Below the pieces are notes generated by a model. The model was not told the DNA's origin and did not search any database. It was given only the letters and a program-made list of their open reading frames with translations. Positions 63,485-64,000 of a stretch of 64,000 nt of DNA are shown here, piece after piece. The stretch covers positions 7,030,501-7,094,500 of the forward strand of contig NZ_CP011509.1 in NCBI RefSeq assembly GCF_001027285.1, read 5' to 3'. Origin of the DNA: Archangium gephyra (GTDB lineage: Bacteria; Myxococcota; Myxococcia; Myxococcales; Myxococcaceae). The position numbers were made by a program, and so were the translations under genes. How positions within the stretch are numbered: position 1 is the first letter of the stretch; the number at the start of each line of letters is the position of its first letter.

Positions 63485-64000
63485 GTGAACGGTGGCGGCG
63501 GAGGAATCGGTCTCAAGGCCTGGCTGAAGCTGCTGGCGCCGGTGCTGGCCTCCATCGGGGGGCTCACGATGCTGCGGCTGCTGGGCCCGGACTTCATCAA
63601 CCAGAAGGATTTGCATGCCTTCCTGGCGCCCATGGGGAAGTGGGCGCCCATCGCCTTCGTGTTCTTCCTGGCGGTGCGGCCGGTGACGCTGCTGCCCGGC
63701 CAGGTGTTCACCGCGGTGGGCGGGATGATTTTCGGGACCCTGGCGGGGACGCTCTATTCACTGCTGGGCAGCTTCCTGGCCACGTTGCTCATCTTCGGAC
63801 TGTCGCGCTGGCTGGGGACGCGGTTGATGAAGCGCATGGCGGGCAGCCGCTACCCGGCCATCACGCGGGCGGCGAGGCGGCACGGCTTCAAGTTCGCGCT
63901 GCTCACGTGCATCAACCCGCTGCTGCCCACGGACGTGATGATCGCGGCGGCCACGGCGGCCAAGGCGCGCTTCTGGCCACTGGCGATGGGGGTGCTGCTG
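63485..64000 (+). CDS. VTT-domain (TVP38/DedA-like) membrane protein (partial)
   Basis: A GTG at 63485 with AGGACG upstream starts a frame open to the window end (172 codons). After a Gly-rich start it shows hydrophobic helices and the SNARE-associated/VTT pattern: VFFLAVRPVTLLPGQVFTAV, GGMIFGTLAGTLYSLLGSFL, ATLLIFGLSRWLG, and later NPLLPTDVMIAAATAAKARF. Such proteins scramble lipids or move envelope-lipid carriers. The C-terminus lies beyond the window. The first 290 bases upstream (63195-63484), shared with the divergent KGG gene, hold no other gene I can support. Confidence 0.82.
   Translation, partial: MNGGGGGIGLKAWLKLLAPVLASIGGLTMLRLLGPDFINQKDLHAFLAPMGKWAPIAFVFFLAVRPVTLLPGQVFTAVGGMIFGTLAGTLYSLLGSFLATLLIFGLSRWLGTRLMKRMAGSRYPAITRAARRHGFKFALLTCINPLLPTDVMIAAATAAKARFWPLAMGVLL

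Overview
The window is high-GC DNA from a myxobacterium, most likely Cystobacterineae (an Archangium/Cystobacter/Myxococcus-type genome). The signs are many secreted proteins and lipoproteins with 'PDAG/SDAG' low-complexity linkers, a DUF4388 protein, kelch and RCC1 propeller lipoproteins, dense Ser/Thr-kinase and sensor signalling, and strong GC3 bias. I saw no rRNA, tRNA or CRISPR array. This placement is inferred from gene content and composition, not from a marker gene.

Layout. 1-1.6 kb: the end of one gene and a secreted protein of unknown function. 1.75-9.57 kb: an island bracketed by a ~855-bp direct repeat. The right-hand copy is the 3' two-thirds of an intact zinc-ribbon/J-domain gene and the left-hand copy is truncated. 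Between the copies lie a gene remnant and three same-strand genes that look foreign: a LecA-like lectin, a 1330-aa multidomain surface protein and a small protein. 8.7-21.3 kb: a tightly coupled minus-strand operon, read from the right. It encodes a PPC-repeat lipoprotein, three different double-AAA+ (ClpA/ClpB-like) ATPases joined by ATGA overlaps, and the J-domain zinc-ribbon protein. An M48-like peptidase gene diverges from it.

The ATPase operon is the best candidate here for an undescribed system. None of the three ATPases has a Clp N-domain or ClpB M-domain, all have degenerate first ATPase sites, and all lack the usual GYVG pore loop of the second ring. Two of them end in what reads as a helical hairpin plus a peptide-chain-release-factor (PCRF)-like domain without a GGQ domain. 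My working inference is a remodelling machine, possibly linked to the ribosome or translation, with a J-domain adaptor.

22.5-31.4 kb: a Nif3-family protein, an unusually AT-rich intergenic region with palindromes and spaced repeats, a three-repeat lipoprotein, a ceramidase-family membrane protein, small zinc-binding proteins, a secreted TIM-barrel-like protein, a macro-like/TIR-like fusion, RNA 3'-phosphate cyclase and an SLC13/ArsB-type permease. 31.4-45.5 kb is mostly core: lipoproteins, a TPR/double cNMP-sensor protein, RluB with a very long Arg-rich tail, ScpB-ScpA, TrpS, a DUF4388 protein, a Uma2 nuclease, an SRPBCC protein and a XerD-type recombinase. 45.6-57 kb: a lipoprotein, a GAF-PAS protein with a dead histidine-kinase box, a graveyard of three gene remnants (peptide permease, IS91-type transposase, DUF6151-like), an ECF-type sigma factor coupled to a sensor Ser/Thr kinase, and two propeller lipoproteins that share the same N-terminal half. 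57-64 kb: a truncated transposase, a methyltransferase, a YciO/Sua5-family protein, a coupled pair of CPA2-type antiporters with a PII-like small protein, a KGG-repeat stress protein and the start of a VTT-domain membrane protein.
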